Positions 16,990 through 25,540 of a stretch of DNA of 64,000 nt are shown here, piece after piece. Numbering within the stretch: the first letter of the stretch is position 1; each line of letters opens with the position of its first letter. The stretch is taken from positions 124,001-188,000 of the forward strand of contig NZ_FZPC01000009.1 in the NCBI RefSeq assembly GCF_900187975.1, written 5' to 3'. Below the pieces are notes generated by a model. It was given only the letters and a program-made list of their open reading frames with translations, searched no databases and was not told where the DNA came from. The DNA comes from Pseudomonas delhiensis. GTDB lineage: Bacteria > Pseudomonadota > Gammaproteobacteria > Pseudomonadales > Pseudomonadaceae. The translations under genes were made by a program, and so were the position numbers.

Positions 16990-18860
16990 AGCAGCCCCCG
17001 GCGGCCACGCCGCGCGGCCCAGCGGCCGATCTCGCCGCGCTGCTGGCCGAGCAGGCGCGTCTCGACGAAGCTGTTGAGCGTGACCAGGCGGCCGAACAGG
17101 CGGTCGAGCACTGCCCCCAGCAGGTAGGGGCTGGCGCCGGAGAAGGCCTGCTCGTCGACCATCAGTTCCACCGCCAGGCCCCGGCAGAAAGCCGCCGGGC
17201 CGGGTTCGGCGAGGTTGCGGTAGATCGGCCGCAGGCGGCACCGCGTCAGCCCCTGCACCTGCCGGGCGACGCCGGGCTCGGCGAGGTCGGCGTACAGGCT
17301 CAGCAACTGGCGCAGGGCGCTTTCGCCATGCTCGCCGTCCATCAGGCTCAGGTAGCTGAACTGCAACTGGCTGATCAGCCCCCAGGCCACCTGGTCCTGG
17401 GCCAGCGCCGGGCGCGGCGGCGTCGGCCCGCGCAGCAGGCGCACGGCGCTCACCGGCATGGCGTCGGGGACCAGGAAGCGCCCCGGGTCCTGCCCGCGCA
17501 GCAGCAGCGGCAGGTCGCGGCTGCTGCACAGCACCTCGGCGCTCAGGTACTTGAGGTCGCCGCGCCAGGGCGACTCGCGTTCGTCCACCAGCGAGACGAA
17601 GACCTCGCTGCCGGCGTACTGCGCGCCGGCCCCGCCGCGCCGCGCGCGCTCGGCCAGCAGGCGCGGCTCGCGGCGCAGCGAGAAGTAGGCGCCATGGTTG
17701 GCGTGGTCCGCCGCGTAGGTGCAATAGAACGGCCGGAACGCCTGCTCGCTGTCCAGCGCGGCGGACAGCCCGTGCACGCTGCGCACGCAGAACACCTCAT
17801 GGTCCAGCGGGCGCGCCCGGTCGACCACCAGGTGGTATTCGGGCGTGCGCTCGCTGAGCACGATGCGTTCGGCGGTGCGCGGGAACAGGTTGATCACCGG
17901 CGTGCAGTGCAGCGCCAGGTGGGAGGCGTCGACGTGGCGCGCCAGTTCGGTGTCCTGGCGGTCGAGCAGCACGATGAGTTCGAAGCCCTGCCCTTGCAGG
18001 TCCGCCGCGCCATCGAAGAACGCCTGCAGGCCGCCGATGCTGAGGAACAGCAGGCGCGCGGGGAAGGCGAAGTATTCCTGCAGCAGCCGGTAGCCGTCGA
18101 AGTTGCGCAGGTCCACCGGCAGCAGCGCCTCGTCCTCGGCGAAACCGTCGTGGCGCAGCGCATCGGCATCCAGCAGCAACCGCCGCGGCTGCTCGCCGAG
18201 GCCCTGGCAGACCACCCCGACGCTGTGCTGCATGAGCAGCTCCAGCAGCGCCTGGGCCTGGACCTCGGCAGCGCTCAGGTGGAACGCCAGGCGCTCCAGG
18301 CGCAGGTCCTTCAGGGCCAGTTGGCCGAGGGTGCGCAGGCGGATGCGCAGCGCCGCGCGGCAACGCCCGGCGTCGGCGCCCAGGCCGGCCAGCGGCAGGT
18401 CCGGCGGCAGCCCGCCGAGTTCCACCAGCTCCAGCGCCAGCGGCTGCAGGGTCACTTCGTGGGCGGTCAGGTAGCTGCAGGCGGTGCCGCTGCGGCGCAA
18501 CGCATCGGATTCGATGGCGGTGCCACGCGGCACCCGGTAGCCGCCGTTGATCTCGCCCTTGCGGATGTCCGGGCGCAGCTCGGCGATGGCCATCGACGGC
18601 AGCGGCGACAGGTAGTGGGGATGGAGGATTTCCAGCAGGCGCTGGGAGAAGCGCGGGAACTCGGCGTCCATCTTCAGCTGGATGCGCGCGCAGAGGAAGG
18701 CGAAGCCCTCCAGCAGCCGCTCGACGTAGGGGTCGGCCACTTCGCTGCCGCTCATGCCCAGGCGCGCGGCGATCTTCGGGTGGCGCTCGGCGAACTCGCC
18801 GCCCATCTCGCGCAGGTACAGCAGTTCACGCTGGTAGTAGTCGAGGAATTTGCCGTCCAT
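16986..18860 (-). CDS. tssF: T6SS baseplate protein TssF
   Basis: The 624-residue protein matches TssF (ImpG/VasA), the largest baseplate wedge subunit. It begins MDGKFLDYYQRELLYLREMGGEFA and continues with ADPYVERLLEGFAFLCARIQLKMDAEFPRF, both highly characteristic. Length fits the family. It starts 2 bases after the tssE stop and ends in a 4-base overlap with tssG, so the two partners of the wedge are translationally coupled. Confidence 0.95.
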   Translation of the reverse strand: MDGKFLDYYQRELLYLREMGGEFAERHPKIAARLGMSGSEVADPYVERLLEGFAFLCARIQLKMDAEFPRFSQRLLEILHPHYLSPLPSMAIAELRPDIRKGEINGGYRVPRGTAIESDALRRSGTACSYLTAHEVTLQPLALELVELGGLPPDLPLAGLGADAGRCRAALRIRLRTLGQLALKDLRLERLAFHLSAAEVQAQALLELLMQHSVGVVCQGLGEQPRRLLLDADALRHDGFAEDEALLPVDLRNFDGYRLLQEYFAFPARLLFLSIGGLQAFFDGAADLQGQGFELIVLLDRQDTELARHVDASHLALHCTPVINLFPRTAERIVLSERTPEYHLVVDRARPLDHEVFCVRSVHGLSAALDSEQAFRPFYCTYAADHANHGAYFSLRREPRLLAERARRGGAGAQYAGSEVFVSLVDERESPWRGDLKYLSAEVLCSSRDLPLLLRGQDPGRFLVPDAMPVSAVRLLRGPTPPRPALAQDQVAWGLISQLQFSYLSLMDGEHGESALRQLLSLYADLAEPGVARQVQGLTRCRLRPIYRNLAEPGPAAFCRGLAVELMVDEQAFSGASPYLLGAVLDRLFGRLVTLNSFVETRLLGQQRGEIGRWAARRGRRGLL

Positions 18861-18862
18861 GC

Positions 18863-19444
18863 TCAGCCCAGGTCCTTGAGGTCGAAGGTGCCGCTCTCCA
18901 GGTCGACGTCGGTGCGGAACAGGAACTCCTGTGGGACCGGGGTGCACCACAGGCGGCCCTTGATCTCCAGCGCCAGGCTGTTGCCGCAGGTGCCGCCCTC
19001 CTGCGGCGCGAGGCAGCGCACCTGCAGGCCCTCGGCGAGGATGCGCGGCTCGAAATCGAGGATGGCCTGGGCGATGCCCTGTTGCAGGCGTTGCAGGGGG
19101 ATTTCCGAGAGGCAGCGGCCGGCCAGCGGCGCGATGCCGAAGTTGAGCGTCGAGCGCCCGGCCAGCGGGTGCGCGGCGAAGTCCTCGCGGTCGCCCGCGG
19201 CCACCGAGTTGAGCAGCCAGCCGAGGTCGCGCAGGACCATCCGGCGCAGGGCGCTCTGGCAGATGAAACGCTGCTGCGCGGATTCCTGCCGCTGCTGCGG
19301 CTGGTCGTCGGTCAGGCGGTCCAGCAGCGAGGGCTGCAGGCGCGGCTGGCCGGCCCGGGGCGCCGGCCCCATGGCTTCGCGGCCGTGCCGGGCGCCGCGG
19401 CGCGCCAGGAGCGTGGCCGGCGCGGGTCTTTCCAGGCCGCTCAT
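18863..19444 (-). CDS. tssE: T6SS baseplate gp25-like protein TssE
   Basis: This 193-residue protein matches the gp25-like baseplate component that nucleates sheath assembly. Family segments include QPSLLDRLTDDQP near residue 37, RRMVLRDLGWLLNS, and the LNFGI-x-PLAGR block with a C-terminal FLFRTDVDLESGTF. The start ATG at 19444 overlaps the stop of the FHA gene as ATGA. Slightly longer than the usual 140-180 residues because of an Arg/Pro-rich N-terminal extension. Confidence 0.92.
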   Translation of the reverse strand: MSGLERPAPATLLARRGARHGREAMGPAPRAGQPRLQPSLLDRLTDDQPQQRQESAQQRFICQSALRRMVLRDLGWLLNSVAAGDREDFAAHPLAGRSTLNFGIAPLAGRCLSEIPLQRLQQGIAQAILDFEPRILAEGLQVRCLAPQEGGTCGNSLALEIKGRLWCTPVPQEFLFRTDVDLESGTFDLKDLG

Positions 19445-21054
19445 GGCCGCCCCTCCCCGCCATGCGCTATCTGCTGCCCTGCGCCCAGGGACGCCCGCAG
19501 CGCCGCGCACTGCTTGTCGTAGGCCTGGCGGAAGGTGCGGCCGAAGGCGCCGCGGATGTCGCTGTCGGCGTCGGCCTGCAGGTAACGGTAGCGCTGGACG
19601 AAGGCATCCCAGCACTGCGCCTTGCGGCGCATCGCCAGGAACCGCAGCGGGCCCTGTGGCGCCTGGGCTTCCAGGGCCTCGGGGGCGAACTCGGCGAAGA
19701 CCGCGGCGAGGATGGCACGGATGCCCTCGACCATGCCGACCTGGTGCGCCTGCAACTCGACCATGGCCGCCTGCGCGGCCTGTTCCGGGGCCATGAAGCC
19801 GGGCATGGGCGTGCAGAACATCTGCATCAGCGCGGCCTGGCCCGAAGGCAGTATCTGCAAGGGGTTGCCGGGCGCGCCCGAGGGCGCCTCGGTGCCCGCG
19901 CGGATGCCGCGGCGGAAGATCTCCCGCGAGGCCAGCAAGGCCACGCTGCCCTGGGCCAGCACGGCGAGCACCCGGCCCAGTTGCTGCAGTTGTTCGGCCG
20001 ACCAGTGCGGCTCGGCGCCCAGGCCGTCCAGGCCGAGGCCGCCGAGCAACGCGCCAAGCCCCGTCGGCCCGGCGGGGTCCACGGCCGGGGCTTCCGGCGC
20101 GGGCGCCGGCCCGATCTCGGCGGCCGGCGATGCCTGTTCCTCAGCAGCGGGCTCCTGGGCCAGCGGCGGCGGCGCCTCCAGCGAGGCCGTCAGCGGCACC
20201 GCGCCGCCGAGCAGGAAGTCGAAATCATTGGCGCCAGCCTCCGGCTCGCACGGCGCGTCGAAAGCCACGACGTCGGCCGGAGCTGCCGGTGCGGCCGCTG
20301 CCGCCGACAAGGGCATCTCCAGGGCGTCGCCCTCGGCGAGCTGGGCCACCGACTGGCTCAGCGGCAGCATGCCGATGTCGATCAGGTCGTCGATGAAGCT
20401 GCTGTTGGCGGCCGGCAGGCCGTCGAAGAGCACGGTGGGGCTGGTGTCGGCGAGGATGTCGGGCTGCGCGGCGGCGTACTCGTCCACCGGGAACAGCCGG
20501 TGCGGGCTCTCCACCGGCGGCGCCAGTCCCCCCAGCGCCAGCAGTGACGCGCAGCCCAGCAGGGGGTCGGCCGCCTCCTCTACAGCGGCCGCCGGCGCCA
20601 GCAGCGGGTCCAGTGGCGGCTGCGGCGCGAGCGCGTCCAGCGGAGCGACGAATTCGTTGTCCAGCGCCGCCCAGACCTCGCTGGGCACCGGCGCCTGCTT
20701 CACTGCCGGCGGCGGCGTATCGTCCCCCGCGGCCTCGGCCAGTGGCTGGCAGGCCTGTAGGCGGTAGCCGGCGATCTGCAGGACGTCGCCCTCCTGTACC
20801 CGGTACTGGCGGCCGGCCTCCAGCGGCGTGCCGTTGAGCGTCTCGGCACGGGCACCGCCGCAGCTGCTCAGGTGGCAGTCGCCGCGGGAGGAGATGTAGA
20901 CGATGCTCTGCAGCGACGCGATGGTCTGGGTGCTGTCCGGCAGAACCAGGTGGTTGTGCGTGTCCTGGCCGATGCTGCCGCCAGGCACGCTGAAATCATG
21001 GAACCCCTTCGGCGGCCGCTCGGCCGCGGGGCTTTCGACGATGGTGAAGCGCAT
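19441..21054 (-). CDS. tagH: T6SS-associated FHA-domain protein (TagH/Fha type)
   Basis: The 537-residue protein has an N-terminal FHA domain (about 1-100; SIGQDTHNHLVLPD and YISSRGDCHLSS) that would bind phosphothreonine, a long Ala/Pro-rich low-complexity linker (about 105-330), and a C-terminal domain of about 190 residues typical of type VI FHA proteins (EIFRRGIRAGTEAP through FVQRYRYLQADADSDIRGAFGRTFRQAYDKQ). Such proteins gate assembly after phosphorylation, yet no PpkA/PppA kinase-phosphatase pair is present in this locus. The start at 21054 is chosen over 21096 because GAGGGAAG precedes it. It follows hcp across a 134-base gap with strong hairpins and overlaps tssE by 4 bases. Confidence 0.88.
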   Translation of the reverse strand: MRFTIVESPAAERPPKGFHDFSVPGGSIGQDTHNHLVLPDSTQTIASLQSIVYISSRGDCHLSSCGGARAETLNGTPLEAGRQYRVQEGDVLQIAGYRLQACQPLAEAAGDDTPPPAVKQAPVPSEVWAALDNEFVAPLDALAPQPPLDPLLAPAAAVEEAADPLLGCASLLALGGLAPPVESPHRLFPVDEYAAAQPDILADTSPTVLFDGLPAANSSFIDDLIDIGMLPLSQSVAQLAEGDALEMPLSAAAAAPAAPADVVAFDAPCEPEAGANDFDFLLGGAVPLTASLEAPPPLAQEPAAEEQASPAAEIGPAPAPEAPAVDPAGPTGLGALLGGLGLDGLGAEPHWSAEQLQQLGRVLAVLAQGSVALLASREIFRRGIRAGTEAPSGAPGNPLQILPSGQAALMQMFCTPMPGFMAPEQAAQAAMVELQAHQVGMVEGIRAILAAVFAEFAPEALEAQAPQGPLRFLAMRRKAQCWDAFVQRYRYLQADADSDIRGAFGRTFRQAYDKQCAALRASLGAGQQIAHGGEGRP

Positions 21055-21118
21055 GGGGCTTGCTTCCCTCTCCGACTGGGCCGGCTGGACCGGCACGCCC
21101 GCTGCGGGGCGCAGGTTG

Positions 21119-21182
21119 GCGGCCGGCCGGGGCTCACCCGGCCGGCCGCGAAGGTGGAAAAGGCGCCCCGGCGGGGGCGCCT
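21119..21182 (-). terminator. Tandem hairpins after hcp, probable partial terminator
   Basis: Two hairpins sit in the hcp-tagH gap. Nearest hcp is a 9-base stem (21161-21169 with 21174-21182, arm AGGCGCCCC) followed on the minus strand by TTTT, the layout of a Rho-independent terminator. Next is a 13-base GC-only stem (21119-21131 with 21137-21149) with a 5-base loop. Transcripts should often end or be stabilized here, lowering expression of tagH, tssE-G and clpV relative to hcp. Confidence 0.7.
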
Positions 21183-21188
21183 GCGTGG

Positions 21189-21671
21189 TCAGGCCACGCG
21201 GTTCTGCTTGATGTCCCAGGCGGCGCTGCTCTCCGCCCCCTTGCTACCCTGCTCGGTCTGTTCCCAGTACTGCTGGGTGACCTTCGCGGCCTGGAAGCTG
21301 TAGAGCATGCTGACCAGGTCGCCGGTGTCGGCGCCGGTGTACTTGACGCCGGTCACCAGCACCTCCTCGAGGATGATCCGCGTGTACTCCACCTGGGAGC
21401 CGCCGGCCTTGCACACCGAGACCTCGACCTTGGGGATGTGCTTGCCGCTGGCGCAGTACTTGAGCAGCGCCGGCGTGGACTTGTCGATCTGCGCATTGAT
21501 CAGCAGGTCGTCGAAGTGCACCTTGCCGGCGCCACCGCCGCCGCCGACGCCCATGTTGCCCGGTTGCACGGCCCCCCAGGTGAAGGACACGACATCGGTC
21601 CAGCCCTTGTGGTTGGAATCCTTGGACTCGCCGGTTGCGCCCTCGACGCGCATGAACATATCGATAGACAT
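21189..21671 (-). CDS. hcp: T6SS inner-tube protein Hcp (TssD)
   Basis: The 160-residue protein is Hcp, which forms hexameric rings stacked into the expelled tube and can carry small effectors in its lumen. It begins MSIDMFMRVEGATGESKD, with the family blocks KVHFDDLLINAQIDKSTPALL and GGSQVEYTRIILEEVLVTGV. A Gly-rich loop (GVGGGGGAG, about 42-50) lies at the position of the variable extended loop. Length is typical. The gene is set off from both neighbours by 125-134 base spacers containing hairpins, unlike the rest of the tightly overlapped operon, which suggests a distinct, abundant mRNA. Confidence 0.96.
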   Translation of the reverse strand: MSIDMFMRVEGATGESKDSNHKGWTDVVSFTWGAVQPGNMGVGGGGGAGKVHFDDLLINAQIDKSTPALLKYCASGKHIPKVEVSVCKAGGSQVEYTRIILEEVLVTGVKYTGADTGDLVSMLYSFQAAKVTQQYWEQTEQGSKGAESSAAWDIKQNRVA

Positions 21672-21701
21672 ATGGTTACCTATGAATGACTGATGATCTC
21701 G

Positions 21702-21719
21702 CCGCCCCTACCGGGGCGG
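21702..21719 (-). other. Hairpin in the tssC-hcp spacer
   Basis: A 7-base GC stem (CCGCCCC / GGGGCGG) with a 4-base loop lies in the 125-base spacer between the tssC stop and hcp start. There is no T-run on the minus strand, so a processing or 5'-stabilizing role for hcp mRNA is as likely as termination. Confidence 0.45.
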
Positions 21720-21796
21720 TGCCAAACGTCCCTGCCTTCGCGGCCGCGCGAGCCGCTTTGGCGGGTTTCTGTTTTCCTGCACGCAAGTCAATGCCT

Positions 21797-23302
21797 TCAG
21801 CCGGCCTGGCCCTCCCCGCCCTTGAGCGATGGCAGCTTGGAGACCAGGCGCAGGGACACCGTCAGGCCTTCGAGCTGGTAGTGCGGGCGCAGGAAGAACT
21901 TGGCCGCGTAGTAGCCGGGGTTGTCCTCGATCTCCTCGACCTTCACCTCGGCCGCCGCCAATGGCTTGCGCGCCTTGACCTCCTGGGAGGAGTTGGCCGG
22001 GTCGCCGTCGACGTAGTTCATCACCCAGTCGTTGAGCCACAGCTCCATCTCGGCGCGCTCGCGGAAGGAGCCGACCTTGTCGCGCACGATGCACTTCAGG
22101 TAGTGGGCGAAGCGGCAGCAGGCGAACAGGTACGGCAGGCGCGTGGCCAGTTGGGCGTTGGCGGTGGCGTCGGCGTCGTAGTACTCGGCCGGCTTCTGCA
22201 GCGACTGGGCGCCGATGAAGGCGGCGAAGTCGGAGTTCTTGCGGTGCACCAGGGAGATGAAGCCGTTCTTGGCCAGCTCCGCCTCGCGGCGGTCGCTGAT
22301 GGCGATCTCGGTGGGACACTTCATGTCCACCCCGCCGTCGTCGCTGGGGAAGCTGTGGCACGGCAGGTCGCCCACCGCGCCGCCGGACTCGACGCCGCGG
22401 ATCGCGGTGCACCAGCCGTACTCCTTGAACGAGCGGTTGATGTTCGCGGCCATGGCGAAGGCGGCGTTGGTCCAGGTGTAGTTGCCGTGGGTGGCGCCGT
22501 CGGTGTCTTCCTCGAAGTCGAACTCGTCCACCGGGTTGGTGCGGATGCCATAGGGCAGGCGCGCCAGGAAGCGCGGCATGACCAGGCCGATGTAGCGCGA
22601 GTCCTCGGATTCGCGCAGGCTGCGCCAGGGCGCGTACTCGGTGTTCTGGAAGATCTTGGTCAGGTCGCGCGGGTTGGCCAGTTCCTGCCAGGACTCCATC
22701 TGCATCACGCTGGGCGCCGCGCCGCCGATGAACGGGCAGTGCGCCGCCGCGGCGATGCGCGCCAGTTCGCCGAGCATTTCCACGTCCTGCGGGCCGTGGT
22801 CGAAGTAGTAGTCGCCCACCAGGCAGCCGAAGGGCTCGCCGCCGAACTGGCCGTACTCCTGCTCGTAGATGTGCTTGAACACCGGGCTCTGGTCCCAGCC
22901 CACGCCCTTGTAGCGCTTGAGGGTGCGGCCCAGTTCGCGCTTGCCGACGTTCATCACGCGGATCTTGAGCATCTCGTCGGTTTCGGTGTTGTTGACCAGG
23001 TAGTGCAGCCCGTGCCAGGTCCCTTCCAACTGCTGGAAGTCGGGGTGGTGGATGATCTGGTTGACCTGCGCGGAGAGCTTCTCGTCGATCTCGCCGATCA
23101 GCGCCTGGATCGCCCGGTAGGCGTCGGCGCTGGTCACCACGCAATGCTCCAGGGCCTGCTGGGCGAGGGTCTTCACCGCGTTCTCGACCGCCTCGCGGGC
23201 CTGGTCGGTCCTGGGCCGGAACTCCTTCTGCAGCAATGCGCTGAACTCGTCGCTGGTGACGCTCTGCAGCGCCTCGGCCGGTCGTTGCACCTGGGTATTC
23301 AT
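21797..23302 (-). CDS. tssC: T6SS sheath large subunit TssC (VipB)
   Basis: The 501-residue protein is the large sheath subunit, which polymerizes with TssB around the Hcp tube and contracts. Characteristic blocks are FQQLEGTWHGLHYLVNNTET, EFGGEPFG-type sequence (YGQFGGEPFGCLVGDYYF), and the C-terminal FFLRPHYQLEGLTVSLRLVSKLP. The ATG at 23302 overlaps the tssB stop as ATGA; the frame upstream is shadow. Length fits the family (about 490-500). Confidence 0.96.
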   Translation of the reverse strand: MNTQVQRPAEALQSVTSDEFSALLQKEFRPRTDQAREAVENAVKTLAQQALEHCVVTSADAYRAIQALIGEIDEKLSAQVNQIIHHPDFQQLEGTWHGLHYLVNNTETDEMLKIRVMNVGKRELGRTLKRYKGVGWDQSPVFKHIYEQEYGQFGGEPFGCLVGDYYFDHGPQDVEMLGELARIAAAAHCPFIGGAAPSVMQMESWQELANPRDLTKIFQNTEYAPWRSLRESEDSRYIGLVMPRFLARLPYGIRTNPVDEFDFEEDTDGATHGNYTWTNAAFAMAANINRSFKEYGWCTAIRGVESGGAVGDLPCHSFPSDDGGVDMKCPTEIAISDRREAELAKNGFISLVHRKNSDFAAFIGAQSLQKPAEYYDADATANAQLATRLPYLFACCRFAHYLKCIVRDKVGSFRERAEMELWLNDWVMNYVDGDPANSSQEVKARKPLAAAEVKVEEIEDNPGYYAAKFFLRPHYQLEGLTVSLRLVSKLPSLKGGEGQAG

Positions 23303-23871
23303 GGGCGTCCCTCCTCTGCGGTCTCGACGGCATCGACGGGCGCGTCCGGCTCCACGGGGGCCGCGCGGTTGGGCAGGCGGCTGAGCGACTGCATCAGCTC
23401 GGGGTTGGCGAGGATCTGCGAGATCAGCTCCTCGGCGCCGCTCTTGCCGTCCATGTAGGAGAGCAGGTTGAACAGCTGGGTGCGCGCCTCCAGCAGTTGC
23501 CGCAGCGGCTCGACCTTGTTGGCCACCGCCGCCGGCGAGAAGTCGTCCATGCTCTGGAAGCTCAGCTCGACGTTCAGCCGCCCCTCGCCGGTCAGGGTGT
23601 TGTCGACGTCGAAGGCCACCCGTGGGCGGATCGACTTCATGCGGTCGTCGAAGTTGTCGACGTCGATCTCCAGGAACCTGCGCTCGTCCACCGGTGCCAG
23701 CGGCTCGGCCGGCTTGCCGGAGAGGTCCGCCATCACCCCCATGACGAAGGGCAGCTGGACCTTGTGCTCGGCCCCGTACATTTCCACGTCGTACTCGATC
23801 TGTACCCGTGGCGCGCGGTTGCGGGCGATGAATTTCTGCCCGCTGCGGTACTTCTTGTGCTTCTGGCTCAC
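23299..23871 (-). CDS. tssB: T6SS sheath small subunit TssB (VipA)
   Basis: The 190-residue protein matches TssB, the small sheath subunit. It contains RVQIEYDVE-x-GAEHKVQLPFVMGVMADLSG and the RRFLEIDVDNFDDRMKSIRPR block, both hallmark segments, and a Glu/Pro-rich tail (PVEPDAPVDAVETAEEG) beyond the usual end. It lies 61 bases after tssA and overlaps tssC by 4 bases, matching the 1:1 complex the two proteins form. Confidence 0.95.
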   Translation of the reverse strand: MSQKHKKYRSGQKFIARNRAPRVQIEYDVEMYGAEHKVQLPFVMGVMADLSGKPAEPLAPVDERRFLEIDVDNFDDRMKSIRPRVAFDVDNTLTGEGRLNVELSFQSMDDFSPAAVANKVEPLRQLLEARTQLFNLLSYMDGKSGAEELISQILANPELMQSLSRLPNRAAPVEPDAPVDAVETAEEGRP

Positions 23872-23932
23872 TTGCCAATCTCCTGTGCGTACAACGCTTC
23901 GAATCGATGCCCTGGGGCACTCCCGGGCGGCC

Positions 23933-24916
23933 TCATGGCGAATCCCTGGAGGTGCCCAGCACCAGGTTCAACCGGTCCATGGCCTCCGGCGCCAGGTCCT
24001 CGACGATGCCGAGGAAGTCGCGGGCCACCAGCCGGCGGATGCGCTCGATCAACAGCGGCGCCGGATGGCTCGGCTCATGGGCCTGGAAGTAGTCGCGCAC
24101 GCCGTCCAGCGCCTGCAGGGCCTGCTCCCGCGAGGCGATGCGGGTACCGGGGCGGTACGCTTCGTCGGTGGCGCCGGCGGCGCCACCAGGCACATCGGCG
24201 GCCGGTGCCGCCGTGCCCTCCTGCAACAGCAGGGCGAGGCCGCGGCGCAGTTGCTGCATGTCCGGTTGCGCGGCCTCGTCCAGTTGCCGGCCGGCCAGTT
24301 CGCGCAGCGCCTCCAGGCGCTCGGCCATGCCGGCCAGGGTCGCGTGCAGCGGCGTGCCCGCCTGCAGCAACTGCTGCAGGCGCGGCCGCCCACCGGGGAA
24401 GCCTTCGGGCGCCGCGCCGCTGCCATCGAGCAGCGCCACCGCATCGCGCAGGGAAAGCGGTGCGGCGCCGCCCACCAGCGGGCAGGCGCGCAGCATCTGG
24501 GTCAGCTCGCCGCGGTCGCCCAGTTCGGCCAGGCAGCCGATGCGCGGCAGCGGGTCGAACTCGCCGTCGAACTCCAGCGCCGGGTGCAATCCGTCCCAGT
24601 AGCGCTCCAGGCTGGCGTGGATCAGCGCCAGGGCCCGGGCGTAGCCGTCCAGGCCGTGCAGCTGGGTCCAGGCCTTGCCCAACTGCACCATCACCCGCAG
24701 GTCGCGGGTGCGCTGGCACAGCTCCAGCGCCAGGCGCTCGACCTGTTGCCAGTCCGGTGCCTCGGCGGCGATCAGGGTGCTGCCGAACTCCTGCTCCGGG
24801 CGGTAGGTGGCGGCCTGCTCCATGGCCAGGAAGCCGGCGTCGTATTCCAGGTTCTCGCCGCAGGGCAGCGGGCCCTCGATGGGTTGCAGCAGGGCTTGCA
24901 GGTCGAATTCGCTCAT
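23933..24916 (-). CDS. tssA: T6SS assembly protein TssA (ImpA N-terminal domain)
   Basis: This 327-residue protein has the ImpA_N domain at its start (LLQPIEGPLPCGENLEYD, then FLAMEQAAT) and a C-terminal segment (EQALQALDGVRDYFQAHEPSHPAPLLIERIRRLVARDFLGIVEDL) found in short-type TssA proteins. TssA caps and coordinates tube-sheath extension from the baseplate. The ATG at 24916 overlaps the tagF stop as ATGA. Length is in the short class (about 320-380 residues). Confidence 0.92.
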   Translation of the reverse strand: MSEFDLQALLQPIEGPLPCGENLEYDAGFLAMEQAATYRPEQEFGSTLIAAEAPDWQQVERLALELCQRTRDLRVMVQLGKAWTQLHGLDGYARALALIHASLERYWDGLHPALEFDGEFDPLPRIGCLAELGDRGELTQMLRACPLVGGAAPLSLRDAVALLDGSGAAPEGFPGGRPRLQQLLQAGTPLHATLAGMAERLEALRELAGRQLDEAAQPDMQQLRRGLALLLQEGTAAPAADVPGGAAGATDEAYRPGTRIASREQALQALDGVRDYFQAHEPSHPAPLLIERIRRLVARDFLGIVEDLAPEAMDRLNLVLGTSRDSP

Positions 24917-25527
24917 GGGCGATCTCCTTCTCCGGCGTTGCCGAACAAACGGATGAACAGCGCCACGTCGGGCTCGCCGCAGTGGTGCAGCAGGTCGACG
25001 CCGGGGCCGTCGTCGAGCCAGCGCCACCAGTAGCTGGAAGCGCCGCCGGCGATGCATTCGCCCAGCGCCGGCAGCGCCGCGGCGGCCTCCTGGCGGCTGT
25101 CCAGGGTGAGCAGGGCATGGTCGAGCGCCTCCACCGCCCAGCGCTCGTGCAGGCCCTGGCGCAGCAGGCTGCCCAGGCGGGCGAACCAGGCCGCCAGCAC
25201 GGCCGGGGAAAGCCGCGCCCAGTCCATCGCCGTGCAACTGCGCAGGGCGCACAGCGGGTAGCGCCGCCCTACCCTGTCGCTGCCGGCCAGCAGGCAGCCG
25301 ATCAGCAGTTGCGGCCGCGGCCGCTGCAACGGCAGGACGAAGTTCCACAGCCGCTGCTCGGCGGCGAAGCCGTGGCCGTCCTGGCGCAGGCGCAGCAGCC
25401 CGGCGTCGCACCAGTCGACCCAACTGTCCTCGAGTTCGGGGGCCAGGCGCCGGCCGACGAAATCGCCGGCGCTGGGAATCTTGCCGTACCAACCGATGTC
25501 GCCCATCAGCGACTCCACGCGAATCAT
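24913..25527 (-). CDS. tagF: T6SS-associated protein TagF
   Basis: The 204-residue protein matches TagF (the BMA_A0400-like family), beginning with the conserved GWYGKIPSAGDFVGRRL and carrying WNFVLPLQRPRPQ-L-IGCLLAGSDRVGRRYPL. In P. aeruginosa TagF acts as a post-translational repressor of T6SS assembly through the FHA protein. Start 25527 is given; an internal ATG at 25506 preceded by GGAG at better spacing is a fair alternative. It sits 13 bases after tssM and overlaps tssA by 4. No PppA phosphatase domain is fused, as happens in some species. Confidence 0.88.
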   Translation of the reverse strand: MIRVESLMGDIGWYGKIPSAGDFVGRRLAPELEDSWVDWCDAGLLRLRQDGHGFAAEQRLWNFVLPLQRPRPQLLIGCLLAGSDRVGRRYPLCALRSCTAMDWARLSPAVLAAWFARLGSLLRQGLHERWAVEALDHALLTLDSRQEAAAALPALGECIAGGASSYWWRWLDDGPGVDLLHHCGEPDVALFIRLFGNAGEGDRP

Positions 25528-25540
25528 GCCGGGATCATCC

